A stretch of 64,000 nt of DNA from Saprospiraceae bacterium (GCA_020630435.1 JAHDBJ010000002.1:1-64000), one strand, 5' to 3'. Shown: positions 9,827 to 18,654, numbered from the stretch's first letter. The notes: a model not told the origin generated them from the sequence alone. A program made the numbers and translations.

Positions 9827-9985
9827 TACGCTGTAAATTAAGTTAATTGATATTTTTGAACAATGAATTTTTATTCAAATTGAAGCGTGACACAGCCTGA
9901 TAGCTTTAGCTATCAAGGCGAGTACACAACGACAAGTTGGAGAAAAAAGCATGGTCAAAAGTTTAAAAATTTAGTTTACAGTATA
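9827..9985. repeat. Long palindromic element 1 (159 bp)
   Basis: The whole segment is an imperfect palindrome. The ends read tacgctgtaaattaa and, on the opposite strand, tatactgtaaactaa, and the centre is gatagctttagctatc at 9899-9914, within 1 bp of the midpoint. The two arms of about 70 bp align along their full length with mismatches. It shares size, symmetry and a GCTnnAGC-type centre with elements at 18499-18654 and 60986-61150, although its ends differ from those two. It lies just upstream of a lipoprotein gene and abuts the decayed paralog at 10000-10221. It could be a non-autonomous mobile element (MITE-like) or a very long RNA hairpin. Confidence 0.8.
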
Positions 9986-9999
9986 TTAAGTAATAAATT

Positions 10000-10221
10000 T
10001 TATAATTGAATTAAATTATTTTGTAGTTGGAGTTGCCCTTTAAATAATTCGATTTGTTGTATTTCAAATATTCTTAGTGTAACGCTTTTATTGTCATTAT
10101 TGATGTTGCTAAGGTCATCATTATCAGTTAGCATTAGCCTTATTTTTATTAAGATGCCAAGATATTTAAAAATGCTGTATTTGATTATTTTTTTATAATA
10201 ATTATAACCATCATTCTTCAA
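10000..10221 (-). pseudogene. Decayed fragment of a CILP-like lipoprotein paralog
   Basis: This 73-codon open frame is not a gene in its own right. Its second half reads DDLSNINNDNKSVTLRIFEI then QQIELF, which aligns with GDLSGINSDGETVTLGTFGM and LQIELLD of the neighbouring intact lipoproteins. At DNA level a stretch of about 75 bp (around 10050-10125) matches the intact copy at about 9170-9245 at roughly three bases in four. There is no signal peptide, no lipobox and none of the remaining 500 residues. The fragment ends against palindromic element 1. I read it as a relic of a fourth tandem copy. Confidence 0.75.
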
Positions 10222-10318
10222 TAGTTTTGAAGTAGTTTTAACAATAAAGCATTTTTGCTCTAGGAGTATAATTAGTATGGTAGGTATTTGGTTTTGAGGT
10301 AAAAATAAGTATTAATGA

Positions 10319-10354
10319 TAAGCGCCCAATTCGGTATACCAAATTGAGCGCTTA
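10319..10354. terminator. Imperfect 17-bp hairpin downstream of the modular T9SS gene
   Basis: Arms 10319-10335 and 10338-10354 pair at 15 of 17 positions (taagcgcccaattcggt against its partner). It lies 105 bp downstream of the minus-strand gene 10459-12051. No long T-run follows on either strand, so a terminator role is uncertain. A second small hairpin (agcata...tatgct) follows near 10364-10380. Confidence 0.4.
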
Positions 10355-10458
10355 CAAAATTTAAGCATAGAATTTATGCTAAATGATTTTGTATGACTAA
10401 AAAATTGTCTTTAATTTCTGTTGCATCAATAATAAGACAATTTATATTGACAATCATT

Positions 10459-12051
10459 TTATTTTATAATATTTATTTTATGACTAATTTTTGTTCCATT
10501 AACGTTCATTACTAGGATATACATACCTGTTTGAAGATTGTCCACATTAATATTATAATAATGGATGCCTTTTTCACGATACTCGTCTATGACAATGTCC
10601 TTAACTTTTCTTGCTGTTATATCAAAAAGTTGAAGATCTATATTTCCACTTGTGTTTAAATTTATTTTTACAGTTGCATTTTCTGTAACTGGATTAGGAT
10701 AAGTAGATATATTAGGTTGTACATTTATGTCATCTTGTTGTTTAGTTGCTAATCTATCAGCAAAAGAATTTGTAATCGCAAATGCTTCACTTTCGTCACG
10801 GATTTGAGATGGATTGACAACGCTGGCAATAATTAACCTATAATTATTACCGATAGGAGCGTTTTGAGGAACAACAAAAGTATAACTTCCATCACTTAAT
10901 GTAGGTTGTATTTGGTAAGTATATTCAATGAGCCCATTTGATTTTTTATATAAAATCATAAGAACATCTTCCTCGATATTATCTGTCCAATAGATATTAT
11001 AGGATTTTCCTTTTTCCCATTTTGTAAACGAATTAGGAACTGTTATATTAATAAATGGAGGTGTATTTTTAATTGTAAAATGGACACTCACAAAAACATC
11101 TAAAGGACAATCATGTTCATATATATTTATACGATAGCTACTTGAAAAAGGCAAGTTTGTGGGTAGAGTATATTCAAACACACCGTCATTTGGGGTGCTA
11201 CCAGCAATTGTAGAAACCAATCCGTCGGTTAGACTCCACAATTCGATTCGAACATTATTATTCGGATTTCCTCCTTCCCAATAAATATACTGAGTACTAC
11301 CTAAGCCCCATACATCAAGAAGAGAATATGGATTATTAATTTTAATAGGAGGAGCAATTTCAAACTTATCACTTATATCGGCATTATAAGTAGAACCATT
11401 GAGTTCTACTACAAGAACTTGGTAATCCTCTCCTAGGGGAATCGAACTCGGCAAAATGAGTTTAAAATTATTCTCATTCACTATTCCTTGTGCTAAGATA
11501 CTATGGAAATTCCCTCCTTTGTATAAAAGAATGACAACTTTATTAGTAGAGTAGCCTTCCCAACTAATATGTAATTGTCTAACAGATTGAGAGCCTGCAA
11601 ATAATTCTGTGTGAGCCTTTGTAGTTGATGTAGGACTAACAATTTTAAATATAGAAGATGGATTTTGAGGTGTTTTTATAGAAAAGAAATCACTATAATA
11701 TTTGGCATCACCAGAAATCGAAAATAAAAGCCGATAATCATTTCCAGAGATAAGTGTAGAAGGGACGACATAACCTGTGTATACGCCCATTTTATGCCTT
11801 GTGGAACCGACTGTGGTAATAAAAGTATTTCCTTTATATAAATCGATTTTAATGTTGTCACCATAGGATAAAAATAAACTGATTGAGCTTAATTCAACAT
11901 TAGAATCCCATATAATATCAACCTCACTACCTTTTGACCATATTGTTGAAGAATTGGGTTGATTAACAGTAAATGAAGAAGCACTAGCATTTACATTACT
12001 ATAAAAAATACTAGTTAAAAATAAGATAAAAATTAAGTTTGTTAACTTCAT
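10459..12051 (-). CDS. T9SS-secreted protein with Kre9/KNH-like repeat modules
   Basis: 530 residues with a signal peptide (residues 1-22, cleavage near NAS-AS). Four similar modules of about 100 residues follow, beginning near 27, 135, 235 and 335. Each has a W-x-x-G or equivalent near its start (IWSKGSEVDIIWDS, KWEKGKSYNIYWTD) and a late GNDYRLLF/GEDYQVLV/GNNYRLII strand motif. These resemble Kre9/KNH-type (GPI-anchored Ser-Thr-rich family) beta domains seen in many bacterial surface proteins. Residues about 450-530 form a type A T9SS sorting domain (YPNPVTENATVKI, then TGMYILVMNVNG). The protein should cross the outer membrane through T9SS and be released or anchored at the surface. It stands alone, with long gaps on both sides. 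Binding target unknown. Confidence 0.85.
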   Translation of the reverse strand: MKLTNLIFILFLTSIFYSNVNASASSFTVNQPNSSTIWSKGSEVDIIWDSNVELSSISLFLSYGDNIKIDLYKGNTFITTVGSTRHKMGVYTGYVVPSTLISGNDYRLLFSISGDAKYYSDFFSIKTPQNPSSIFKIVSPTSTTKAHTELFAGSQSVRQLHISWEGYSTNKVVILLYKGGNFHSILAQGIVNENNFKLILPSSIPLGEDYQVLVVELNGSTYNADISDKFEIAPPIKINNPYSLLDVWGLGSTQYIYWEGGNPNNNVRIELWSLTDGLVSTIAGSTPNDGVFEYTLPTNLPFSSSYRINIYEHDCPLDVFVSVHFTIKNTPPFINITVPNSFTKWEKGKSYNIYWTDNIEEDVLMILYKKSNGLIEYTYQIQPTLSDGSYTFVVPQNAPIGNNYRLIIASVVNPSQIRDESEAFAITNSFADRLATKQQDDINVQPNISTYPNPVTENATVKINLNTSGNIDLQLFDITARKVKDIVIDEYREKGIHYYNINVDNLQTGMYILVMNVNGTKISHKINIIK

Positions 12052-12643
12052 AGTTGTTTGTATTAAAAGGTTATAAATTTCTTATATTGAAAAGACAACA
12101 TACTTAGATAAAGACTCAAAATCTGAATGTTTTTATCTACATACCTTTCAACAATTCAACTCAAGAAGTTATGAATGTTGTAAATTTTTTCTAAATAAGA
12201 AAGGAGAATGCATCACAAAGTATCAACTCATTATAGAATCATTCTTTTTCTAAAGAAAAAATATGTAGGGACTTAAGGATTAATTTAAAAGGACTGGCAT
12301 TTAGAATTTTGAAAATTACCATAGTATGCTCTGCTTATGCTGAAAGCAGTAGACAATGTTAAATATAAAAAGAGGTTAAAGTTAATTATAATTAATAAGT
12401 GGTTGTTTTGAATGAATAAGTGTAGTATTGTATCAATAATTGTATAAATATATCGTGCTGTTTAAGACTGTTGAACCTAGGTATACATAAAGATTTAAAA
12501 AAATAATTCTCAGTTCTATTCATTAGGGATAATGAAGAAGAACCCTTAGAGATGAGGAATTAAAGAAGCGGTTTAATGGAAAAAATGTTGTATGTGTATT
12601 GTTGTTAATGTGTAATGAGTTATTCAATAATGGATTTTAAATT
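12052..12643. other. 592-bp intergenic region, no gene seen
   Basis: AT-rich DNA between the start of the modular T9SS gene and the stop of the anti-sigma-like gene, both on the minus strand. No open frame with family-like residues, RNA gene or direct repeat was recognised. A short inverted repeat (ctttttctaaagaaaaa) occurs near 12250. The promoter of 10459-12051 should lie in the lower part, but I cannot point to a good -7 box. Confidence 0.4.
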
Positions 12644-14242
12644 CTAAAAACGATAATTTATTCCAGCTCTAATATTCAAGAAGTTGTAATTAAGATTTAC
12701 ATTTGTGGACTTTTGTAAGTAAGATTGTCTATTTACTCTATAGTTAGGATTTAAATAGATTTCCCAATGTTTATTGACTAAATATCCCATGTGTAACCCA
12801 GTTGAGAAACTAAGCCCCACATTGGTACTCATAAATGCTTCTGTATTTTGTTCATTTATAAGAATTACATGATTATCCTTTTGTAAAAGATAACCATCAT
12901 ACTGTTTAGAAATATTCGCAAGTATTTCAACATTTATACCAACTCTATATTTGTCGTTATATGTATTGATATAACCTAGTTGGATTGGGATGTGCCAAAG
13001 TTTATGATTATTCGCTAAGGTATGCGTTTGGTTTTTAATCGTGATTTGAGTAATGGAATCCGCAAACCATAAAATCGAACCATTTATGTTGGAATAATAT
13101 GCCTGATCGCTCCAAATTCTATTTTCTTCAATCAGAGAATTCTTTTTAAAATGTTTAGTTTGAAAATGCTGATAGGCAATTCCTGTTGAGAGATAACCAT
13201 TCCACGAAAATTGATAACCTATTTGAATTCCGCCTCCATGCGATAAAAAAGGCTCGAACTGCTCTTTCCAATTATGGGCATAATTGGATTCAGGTTCGGA
13301 GATACTGATGGATTCAAAAGGAAGGGAGGTTTCTCCATAGAGCTTAACAAAAAATCCTTTTTTTGAGATAGGAGGAATTAATACTTTAGGATTTGGTTTT
13401 TGTAATTCTGGAAAAAATGTAAAATCTAGACTTCTAATAGGAGTGAGATTAGAAGTTATAGGGGCGGGGGTATTTTTTGTAGAAGGATATTTAATTTTAG
13501 TATTTGCTTCCTTTTTTTGATTAATATCTTCAAGTTTTTTGTTATTGATAATAGTATTTTTCGGGATAGTGTTTAATGAATTTTTAATAAAAGTGTTGTT
13601 CTCTTTTGTTGTTGATTTTACAAGATTATTTGGATTAAAAGGTTTAGAATAATCAACGTTATCTTTAAGCTCTTTTCTTTTTATCAAATTTGATTTAAAG
13701 GTAATTTTTGAACTATTCCTAATAGGTTCAATACCTTGATTAGAAAAGGTGTTTTTAGTGTAATTACGGGTTCGAACATCATTTTTTAGCAAATGATTGG
13801 TGTTGGGATTCTTTTTCTTAAGAGCTGTCTTTGTTGATGATTGCTTATTTTTCGTTTTACTACTAGAAGTTTTATTTAAATTATTTTGTGTTATAATTGT
13901 ATTTTCTTTTGTTTTTGAACTGGTATTATTTCTTTCGTTAGAAAGCTTATGATTTAAAATTTTTGTAGTATCGAATGAACTATTCTTAAGATGTGATTCA
14001 GATCTTATGGTGTTCGTGTTTGAGAATTGAAGATAAATGAAAATGGAAATAAAAAATAAGACAAAAGGAAGTAACCACCTCCATAGAAAGAAAGGGTTTC
14101 GCCTACCGTTGTTAGACTTATTGATATTATCCCACAAAAGCTCAGAATCTTCCATAGAAATCTCAACATTGTGAAAATGTTGTTTATATTGTTCGTCGAT
14201 ATGATGCTTATTTGATTCTTGCATATGGTTCATTTTTATCAA
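12644..14242 (-). CDS. Dual-membrane-spanning anti-sigma-like protein with outer-membrane barrel
   Basis: 532 residues with a three-compartment layout. Residues 1-50 are polar and carry a SELLWDNI helix typical of Bacteroidota anti-sigma heads. One hydrophobic helix (about 53-72, LLPFVLFFISIFIYLQF) is preceded by NGRRN, which puts the head in the cytoplasm. Residues about 75-320 are a low-complexity Asn/Lys/Thr-rich linker long enough to cross the periplasm. The C-terminal 200 residues look like an outer-membrane beta-barrel: alternating strands (GGGIQIGYQFSWNGYLSTGI, a WEIYLNPNYRV motif) and a terminal NYRF. The gene overlaps the ECF sigma gene by 35 bp (later in-frame ATGs at 14233 and 14224 would shorten this). 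Topology and coupling match the dual membrane-spanning anti-sigma (Dma) proteins reported from Bacteroides. Function here is inference. A plain OmpA/PorT-like barrel protein is the alternative, but the internal TM helix and sigma overlap argue against it. Confidence 0.75.
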   Translation of the reverse strand: MIKMNHMQESNKHHIDEQYKQHFHNVEISMEDSELLWDNINKSNNGRRNPFFLWRWLLPFVLFFISIFIYLQFSNTNTIRSESHLKNSSFDTTKILNHKLSNERNNTSSKTKENTIITQNNLNKTSSSKTKNKQSSTKTALKKKNPNTNHLLKNDVRTRNYTKNTFSNQGIEPIRNSSKITFKSNLIKRKELKDNVDYSKPFNPNNLVKSTTKENNTFIKNSLNTIPKNTIINNKKLEDINQKKEANTKIKYPSTKNTPAPITSNLTPIRSLDFTFFPELQKPNPKVLIPPISKKGFFVKLYGETSLPFESISISEPESNYAHNWKEQFEPFLSHGGGIQIGYQFSWNGYLSTGIAYQHFQTKHFKKNSLIEENRIWSDQAYYSNINGSILWFADSITQITIKNQTHTLANNHKLWHIPIQLGYINTYNDKYRVGINVEILANISKQYDGYLLQKDNHVILINEQNTEAFMSTNVGLSFSTGLHMGYLVNKHWEIYLNPNYRVNRQSYLQKSTNVNLNYNFLNIRAGINYRF

Positions 14243-14657
14243 TGATAGAAGCTAATCTTTTTCTTGCTCTTGTTAATAAAGAACGTGAGCTGCTTTCTAC
14301 AATTTGTAACTTTTGTGCAATTTCTTTGTGACTGTATCCTTCAATGGCATACATATTAAATACGACACGTTGATTTTCTGGTAATTTTAATAGATGGTGG
14401 AATAAATCATCTTCAAAAAGAGGATGACTTGCTGTAATAGTATCAGAACTTATAGTGTTATCACCTTGAGTCCAGCGTTTTTGTCGTTTAAGCCAACGAA
14501 TAGCTTCTCTAGCTGTAATTTGTCTCATCCACGCTAGTGTAGCATTATCATGTTGGTATTCGAAAGTATCTATTTTTTGAAAGATTCTAATATAGCTTTC
14601 TTGTAGGATATCTTTTGCAGTATCTCTATCAATAACATACCTTATCGCAACAGTCAT
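14208..14657 (-). CDS. ECF-type RNA polymerase sigma factor (start uncertain)
   Basis: From ATG 14657 the product has 149 residues. Region 2 is recognisable from RDTAKDILQESYIRIFQKI through LAWMRQITAREAIRWLKRQ, and region 4 from LPENQRVVFNMYAIEGYSHK through EIAQKL to SSRSLLTRARKRL (helix-turn-helix). The sequence in frame upstream of this ATG also reads as sigma region 2 (IKGGNKTAQKQLFSITVNHL), and the frame stays open to a stop at 14790-14792. No ATG, GTG or TTG exists in those 44 codons, so the true start may be a non-standard codon such as ATA, or the first helix is lost. It is co-encoded with and overlaps the anti-sigma-like gene. It probably directs envelope-related genes, but no target promoter motif could be derived. 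Confidence 0.85.
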   Translation of the reverse strand: MTVAIRYVIDRDTAKDILQESYIRIFQKIDTFEYQHDNATLAWMRQITAREAIRWLKRQKRWTQGDNTISSDTITASHPLFEDDLFHHLLKLPENQRVVFNMYAIEGYSHKEIAQKLQIVESSSRSLLTRARKRLASIIDKNEPYARIK

Positions 14658-14820
14658 AAGATGATTAACTGTTATGCTAAATAACTGTTTTTGGGCTGTT
14701 TTATTACCACCCTTTATGGCTGATATGACAGGTGCTAACTTATTTATAGCAAATAATATTTTAGATGTTATTGAATAGTTGTATTCCGTTTAAAAATTAT
14801 ACAAAAGACATTGTTTGTTT

Positions 14821-16638
14821 TTAGTCTATAGATATATAGAATTTCCCAAAGATTTGAACTTTCTTATGAGAATAAGAACAGGTAGCAACTCCAGAAAATG
14901 TTCCTTCAACCTCTCCTCCTGTTGTGGTTAAATCATATGTTGAAAATCGAATATTCATACTATCATCTTCAGCCAGATTCAATGTGAATCGGACATCTGT
15001 TGTGCTTTGAGAACTGCGAACATAATCGATTCGATCTATCGGGTAATCAGTATTTTCTTGAATATCTTTTGGGAAAAAGATTGTAAATGCATCTATAATA
15101 GGATTCGTAAAAGATAAGTAGGAAATTCTGTTATGATCTTGCCGCTTTTTAAAAAGAACGTCTTTTTGATAAATGATATTAAAATCACCTTCTATTTCGG
15201 GGAAATCGCCTTTTAAAGTCATTGAGATATAGTTTGTCAACACTTCACATATTATTACTTGACCAAGCTCAATATTCGGTTTGGTGCTAGAAATCGTGAC
15301 AGGATTGGAAGTCAATTGATTGTCTAAATTGGTAACAGTTAGTTCAGGCATTGAATTTTCACATAGTTCTAAGTTGAAATTAAAACTGCCATCTTCTTCT
15401 AAGGGGAAAGTATACGTTTTATTAGGAAAGGTAATGGTAACAAAACCATTATTAACACTATTATCATCACAGTCTACTGTATTACCATTAATTGTTATTA
15501 TATTGGTATAATTAGAATCAATTACAATATTTCCTAAGTCAGTATTATTTGCACCATAAGTTTGTTGATAAATGGTACTACCACACTCATCGACTATCCT
15601 TAAATCAAAAATTTCATTCTTAGGAAAATTGTAGAAAAAGAAACTCCCATCTTCATTCAACCACCCACCATTAAGTCCAAATTGTTGGGTAGAAGCATAA
15701 ATAGCAAGATGTGAGGGTTGAATTATTGTTGTTCCAAAGTCAATACTAACATTTCCGATGAGTTCTTTAGGAATTGTTGCACGGCTAATATTCCAGTTAC
15801 TAATATGACTAATATTTCCTGTATAAGTACCATTAGAGTAGATTGCTTCCCCTTCTTGAAGCCACATACCTTGCTCTTCATCATAGCTCCAAAGGGGAAT
15901 AGTATTAGTCGCTATATTTTGTAAAGAAGTTGGGACAGGAAATACTAATGTAGATTCGATATCTTCCGCTAGGTTTAATTGATTCCCATTACTGTCTAAT
16001 AATTCGATTTGTAGTATTCCAAAAGTTCCTAGAGATACGATTTCTTGTGCATTATTTTTACCGCTTAGATCCCCTACAATTTGTTGAGGAAGTTCATCTA
16101 CATTAGGAGCTATCCAAGTCATTGCTATATCTATAATTCCAGTATAAAAAGAACCATTGACATCAACAACACTACTAGGAGGAAGGGAAATTTTAGCACC
16201 AGAGCTATGGTTTACAGTGCCACCACTATTTGAATTAATTTGGCCTATAATTTGCTTGTCGAACATTCTTATTTTTGTGAAACTTACCTTATTTTCTAAT
16301 ACAGATAAACGTCTGAAGGCTTCAAATTTCCCAACTTTTTGTATAGTTAAAAAAGCTGATTTACCTTTATTATGAACATTAGAAAAATGAAAAGCTCCAT
16401 TTTCATCAGTCGTTGATGTTTTTAGCTGTTCACCAGATTTATAAGTAACAATCGCCCCTTCAATCGCTTGATTAAGTTCATCAAGAACATGCCCTTTTAC
16501 AGTAGTCGTAATCGTAATTTGAGACTCTTCTGAAGGAGAGGGAGTGAAAAGCCCTGTTCCTTCTTCTTCACAGGCAAAAAATATTAAGATTAATATTAAA
16601 AAGATACTCTGTTGTGTTTTGATTTTTAAATGCGACAT
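14821..16638 (-). CDS. Surface lipoprotein, CILP/FAM171-like (paralog 2)
   Basis: 605 residues. The lipobox IFFAC gives Cys23, followed by EEE. The order of parts equals paralog 1: carboxypeptidase-regulatory domain (VKGHVLDELNQAIEGAIV), GAKISLPPSSVVD, IVGDLSGKN, LGTFGILQIELLD, IPLWSYDEEQGMW, ISHISNWN, Ig-like parts, and a C-terminal module ending FGKFYISID. The N-terminal 300 residues are close to paralogs 1 and 3, while the last 120 differ most. It starts 35 bp downstream of the stop of paralog 3 (16674-18479), so the two form an operon. The ECF sigma gene begins 163 bp further on. Function unknown. Confidence 0.85.
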   Translation of the reverse strand: MSHLKIKTQQSIFLILILIFFACEEEGTGLFTPSPSEESQITITTTVKGHVLDELNQAIEGAIVTYKSGEQLKTSTTDENGAFHFSNVHNKGKSAFLTIQKVGKFEAFRRLSVLENKVSFTKIRMFDKQIIGQINSNSGGTVNHSSGAKISLPPSSVVDVNGSFYTGIIDIAMTWIAPNVDELPQQIVGDLSGKNNAQEIVSLGTFGILQIELLDSNGNQLNLAEDIESTLVFPVPTSLQNIATNTIPLWSYDEEQGMWLQEGEAIYSNGTYTGNISHISNWNISRATIPKELIGNVSIDFGTTIIQPSHLAIYASTQQFGLNGGWLNEDGSFFFYNFPKNEIFDLRIVDECGSTIYQQTYGANNTDLGNIVIDSNYTNIITINGNTVDCDDNSVNNGFVTITFPNKTYTFPLEEDGSFNFNLELCENSMPELTVTNLDNQLTSNPVTISSTKPNIELGQVIICEVLTNYISMTLKGDFPEIEGDFNIIYQKDVLFKKRQDHNRISYLSFTNPIIDAFTIFFPKDIQENTDYPIDRIDYVRSSQSTTDVRFTLNLAEDDSMNIRFSTYDLTTTGGEVEGTFSGVATCSYSHKKVQIFGKFYISID

Positions 16639-16673
16639 AGATTATTTTTAATAACAGTTAAAATGAATATGAC

Positions 16674-18479
16674 TTATAGATGAGGAATTATAAAATTACC
16701 AGATACATTAACCTTTTCTACAACTTGACCAGATACCATTTTAGAAGCTGTACCCTCAAAAGTGCCAGCCCAGATTATATTTTTAGCTGAAAAATTGATG
16801 TGAATAGTATCAGTAGAGTCTAAATTAATGATCTCAAAATCAGTTTCTCCTGCTACATTGAAACCATAATAGAAACTAGGTATTAAATAATCGACATTTT
16901 CTTCTGTCATAGCATTACCAAGATTTAAGACTAGAGTATATACTAAAGAATTAAGTATTTTATTATTATTTATATCATAGGAAGGAGGTGAAGACAATGG
17001 AGAAAGTATATTCGTTTCATCATCTATAAAAGTAACTTCTTCACTTCCGTTTATGTTTAAAGTAAAGAAGTCTATTAAATCATTACAGGTTAATACATAT
17101 TCTAGATCAACCCAATTATCTGTTGAGGGGACTATTTCATTAGTATTAGATACTTGTTGGTTATCTAAATCAGTTACAATTAGTTCAATATTGTCAGTTT
17201 GACAAACACTAAATGAGATATTAAATGTTCCATCAGATTCTAATGAGAATTTGTGAATTCCATTCATTAAATGGATAGTGATGTATCCATTCTTTACAGG
17301 TGTCCCATCACAGCTAATCGCAGTGCCACGAATAGATGCAAGATTAGCTTCGGGAGCATATACATTGATAAGACCTAGATCTGTATCTGAATTATACGGA
17401 CCAAATGTTTGCTGATAAATGATTTCGTCGCATTCGTCTATAATTTTCAAATCAAATACCTCGTCTTTAGGAAAATTGTAAAATAAAAAATGCCCTTCTT
17501 CATTTAGCCAGCCTCCGATTTGACTAAACTTTTCTCCAGTAGTATGGATTTCTAAATAGGAAGGTGTAATAACTCTACTACCCATATTTATACTTACTCT
17601 TCCTTTTAATTCTATTGGTTCTACGATAGAATTAACACTCCAATTATTGAAATGAGAAATTTTTCCAGCATAAGTACCATTTTCATATACAGCTTCACCT
17701 TCTTGAATCCAAGTCCCTAGAGTTTTATTATAACTCGATAAAGGAATCACTCGTGGAGCTTCACTTTGAAGAGCAATAGGGACTGGGAATACCAATGTAC
17801 ATTCGGTGTCCTCGGCTAGATTTAGCTCATTGCCACTAGCATCGAGTAATTCGACTTGCAACATTCCAAATGTATTTAATGCTACGCTTTCACTATTATT
17901 ATTTATACCACTAAAATCGCCAATCATTTGTTGAGATAGATCTGTTGCTGTTGGATCTACCCATGCCATAGCAATATTAATTAGACCATTATAGGGCGTT
18001 CCATTAGAATTAATAATGCCTCTAGCTGGAATCCAAATACTTGCACCAGTAACATCCTCTATAAGACCACCAGTATTACTATTAACTTGACCAATAATAT
18101 TCTTTGTCTTCATCCTAATTTCAGTATAATTAGATTGATTCTCTATTACAGATAATCTCCTATAGGCTTCAAATTTGTCTGCTTTTTCTACTGATATATA
18201 TGCAGAATTTCCCTTATTATTGACATCGATAAACTCAAAACAACCATTCTCATCTGTTATAATCAAAGCATTTTGTTCCCCTGATCTATATTTTACGATA
18301 GCTTCTGAAATTGGGTTCATATTTTCATCTATTACAATTCCACGAACACTTACTGAAATTATTTCTTGTGGTTGGGGCGTAATGATAGTAGTATCTTCGA
18401 TAATGTCCTCTTTTACACAACTTGAACAAAAGAAAATAAGTATAATAGTAATCCCCAAATAACTTCTTAAAGTGAACAT
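16674..18479 (-). CDS. Surface lipoprotein, CILP/FAM171-like (paralog 3)
   Basis: 601 residues, signal peptide with FFCSSC (Cys21 the likely lipidated residue), then VKED. The body follows the other paralogs: VRGIVIDENMNPISEAIV, GASIWIPARGIIN, MIGDFSGIN, LNTFGMLQVELLD, IPLSSYNKTLGTW, ISHFNNWSVN, and a C-terminal module ending in VSGNFIIPHL. The normally conserved Trp in IPLW is Ser here (IPLSSY). First gene of a two-gene operon with paralog 2. A 156-bp palindromic element starts 19 bp upstream of its start codon, the same arrangement as at paralog 1. Confidence 0.85.
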   Translation of the reverse strand: MFTLRSYLGITIILIFFCSSCVKEDIIEDTTIITPQPQEIISVSVRGIVIDENMNPISEAIVKYRSGEQNALIITDENGCFEFIDVNNKGNSAYISVEKADKFEAYRRLSVIENQSNYTEIRMKTKNIIGQVNSNTGGLIEDVTGASIWIPARGIINSNGTPYNGLINIAMAWVDPTATDLSQQMIGDFSGINNNSESVALNTFGMLQVELLDASGNELNLAEDTECTLVFPVPIALQSEAPRVIPLSSYNKTLGTWIQEGEAVYENGTYAGKISHFNNWSVNSIVEPIELKGRVSINMGSRVITPSYLEIHTTGEKFSQIGGWLNEEGHFLFYNFPKDEVFDLKIIDECDEIIYQQTFGPYNSDTDLGLINVYAPEANLASIRGTAISCDGTPVKNGYITIHLMNGIHKFSLESDGTFNISFSVCQTDNIELIVTDLDNQQVSNTNEIVPSTDNWVDLEYVLTCNDLIDFFTLNINGSEEVTFIDDETNILSPLSSPPSYDINNNKILNSLVYTLVLNLGNAMTEENVDYLIPSFYYGFNVAGETDFEIINLDSTDTIHINFSAKNIIWAGTFEGTASKMVSGQVVEKVNVSGNFIIPHL

Positions 18480-18498
18480 GCCTATGATGTTTTAATAT

Positions 18499-18654
18499 GA
18501 AGTCGTTTAAAAATAGCTTAAGGGCATCTGAAAAAACCTTTTCGCTTCCATTTTTATTTTTTTCGCTCTGTAGCTCGGTTACGCAACTCTAAAAAAGTGC
18601 AATGGAAACAAAATTGAATTTTAATAAGTTCAGCAGCTATTCTTGAACAACTTC
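18499..18654. repeat. Long palindromic element 2 (156 bp)
   Basis: The ends read gaagtcgtttaaaaatagct and, on the opposite strand, gaagttgttcaagaatagct (16 of 20 identical). The centre gtagctcggttac (18570-18582) falls at the exact midpoint. Internal matches such as ttttcgcttcca against ttttgtttccat support pairing along the arms. The end sequence is shared with element 3 at 60986-61150. It lies 19 bp upstream of the paralog 3 start codon and would be in its 5' untranslated region or overlap its promoter. Confidence 0.85.

Noticed and set aside
9827-9985. Insertion sequence or transposase gene at the palindromic elements
   Set aside because: The elements are only 156-165 bp, contain no open frame, and no transposase gene occurs in the window.
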